Of a stretch of 64,000 nt of DNA, positions 63,209 to 64,000 are shown one piece after another. The stretch's first letter is position 1. The number at the start of each line of letters is the position of its first letter. Below the pieces are notes generated by a model. That model ran no database searches and was not told the origin of the DNA. It saw only the letters and a list, made by a program, of their open reading frames with translations. This stretch comes from Collinsella intestinalis DSM 13280. Lineage in GTDB: Bacteria; Actinomycetota; Coriobacteriia; Coriobacteriales; Coriobacteriaceae. Where the stretch lies: NCBI RefSeq assembly GCF_000156175.1, contig NZ_GG692710.1, positions 62,060 through 126,059 on the forward strand, in the 5' to 3' direction. Made by a program: the position numbers and the translations under genes.

Positions 63209-64000
63209 TTAGACCTCGCGCACGCGCAGGCGGGCGGCCACAAGACCCGCGGACACGATCGCGACAGCGAAGAGCGCGATGATACCCAAGTCGATACCGA
63301 CGGTGGCCAGAACGCTCGCATTCACCTCTTGAGCGCCGAGCGCGCAGGTCACGGCATCGTACATCCAGAAGGTGGGCGTGAAGTGCGCGACCGCTTGCAC
63401 ATTCGCGCCCATGAGCGACAGCGGCACCCACGCCCCGCCCAAAAACGACATGATCATGCCGCCCAGGTTGGCGATCGCGTTGAGTGCCTTCTCCCTAAAG
63501 CCGCATTGCGCGAGCGTGTAGGCGAGCGAGAGCGGGACGAGTGCGAACGCGCAAAGCGACGCGATGGCGAGCGCCACCTGCGCACCTGCGCTTGAAAGCA
63601 GTGCGCCTGCCCCGGAGGCGCCGATGCCGACGAGTGCGACCCATGCGCACACGCCGAGCGCCAGCACCGCGCATCCGGCGATGCTCTCGAATCCCATGCG
63701 CCAGCTGCTCACGGGCGCAGCGAGCTGTCGTCGCCGCACGTCGGGCTTGTTGAGCGTGGAGAGCACCACGCCGGCGACCACGACGATGGACGAGGTGACG
63801 GTGTACGAGCTAAAGGTGAGGTAGAACGCCAGGCGCGATGCCGCGGTGCTTTCCTCGGTCGTTTCAATAGTGTCGACGGCGGGTGCGATGTCGGAAAGCT
63901 TGCGCATGCCGTCCAGCACCTGCTCGGCGCTCGCGTGGGACGCGAGCGCGGCGCGGCTCGCGATGAGCGATGCCGTGCGGCTTGCGCGCTGGGATGCCAG
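63209..64000 (-). CDS. ABC-2 type transporter permease, C-terminal part (cut by window)
   Basis: The frame is open from 64000 to the stop at 63209, giving 263 residues without a visible start. It shows an outer helical segment, then SYTVTSSIVVVAGVVLSTLN and five more hydrophobic segments, with NLGGMIMSFLGGAWVPLSLM near the middle, as in ABC-2/DrrB-type export permeases. The ATPase partner is presumably outside the window. Confidence 0.85.
   Translation of the reverse strand: MASQRASRTASLIASRAALASHASAEQVLDGMRKLSDIAPAVDTIETTEESTAASRLAFYLTFSSYTVTSSIVVVAGVVLSTLNKPDVRRRQLAAPVSSWRMGFESIAGCAVLALGVCAWVALVGIGASGAGALLSSAGAQVALAIASLCAFALVPLSLAYTLAQCGFREKALNAIANLGGMIMSFLGGAWVPLSLMGANVQAVAHFTPTFWMYDAVTCALGAQEVNASVLATVGIDLGIIALFAVAIVSAGLVAARLRVREV

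Overview
The window is high-GC, densely coded bacterial chromosome with GAAAGG/GGAGG-type ribosome binding sites and frequent GTG or TTG starts. The gene set (acetate kinase/Pta, mixed-type phosphofructokinase, Kdp potassium pump, several carbohydrate PTS genes, Tat-type substrate-binding lipoproteins, four-domain ribosomal protein S1) best fits an anaerobic Coriobacteriia actinobacterium, most likely Collinsella or a close relative. That placement is an inference from gene content. I see no rRNA, tRNA, CRISPR array, prophage or intact insertion sequence.

Layout. 1-5.7 kb: a gene end, a membrane-anchored XRE regulator, tgt, a YugP-type membrane metalloprotease, xseA/xseB and a HIT protein. 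5.8-8.1 kb: convergent ackA and pta. 8.3-13.6 kb: glf with a glycosyltransferase, then polA. 13.7-17.9 kb: a HAD phosphatase and a three-gene polar amino acid ABC transporter. 18.0-21.2 kb: argG and argH behind an arginine-rich leader peptide and an attenuator-like terminator. 21.4-24.1 kb: ndk, an L-cysteine desulfidase-family protein and a HAD hydrolase. 24.4-32.7 kb: a beta-glucoside operon (MupG-like protein, GH4 and GH1 phospho-glycosidases, Lac-type PTS IIA/IIB/IIC, DUF3284) with a convergent LacI regulator; matching 19-bp operators lie at both ends. 32.8-36.7 kb: rpsA, a HAD phosphatase, an M20 peptidase and a small membrane protein. 36.7-39.1 kb: an AT-rich three-gene island encoding exported proteins, including a cysteine-peptidase-like protein. 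39.5-43.2 kb: pstSCAB. 43.5-50 kb: a GNAT, an ABC-F ATPase, ppk and pfkA. 50.0-58.3 kb: kdpDE divergent from kdpFABC. 58.4-64 kb: a helical-repeat protein, a BceB-like permease without its large outer domain, a phosphoesterase, pyrG and the end of an ABC-2 permease.

The signals the genes do not explain are mostly non-coding. They are: (a) two copies of an 83-98 bp hairpin whose stems differ by compensatory changes while its loops stay the same; (b) the argG leader peptide, ending in three tandem CGA Arg codons before a terminator; (c) a paired LacI operator; (d) two families of REP-like palindromes placed at gene ends, one of which supplies the TAG stop codon of two genes; (e) a 118-bp long inverted repeat; (f) a possible glycine-riboswitch-like leader before the amino acid transporter. 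The low-GC secreted-protein island is the most likely horizontally acquired segment.
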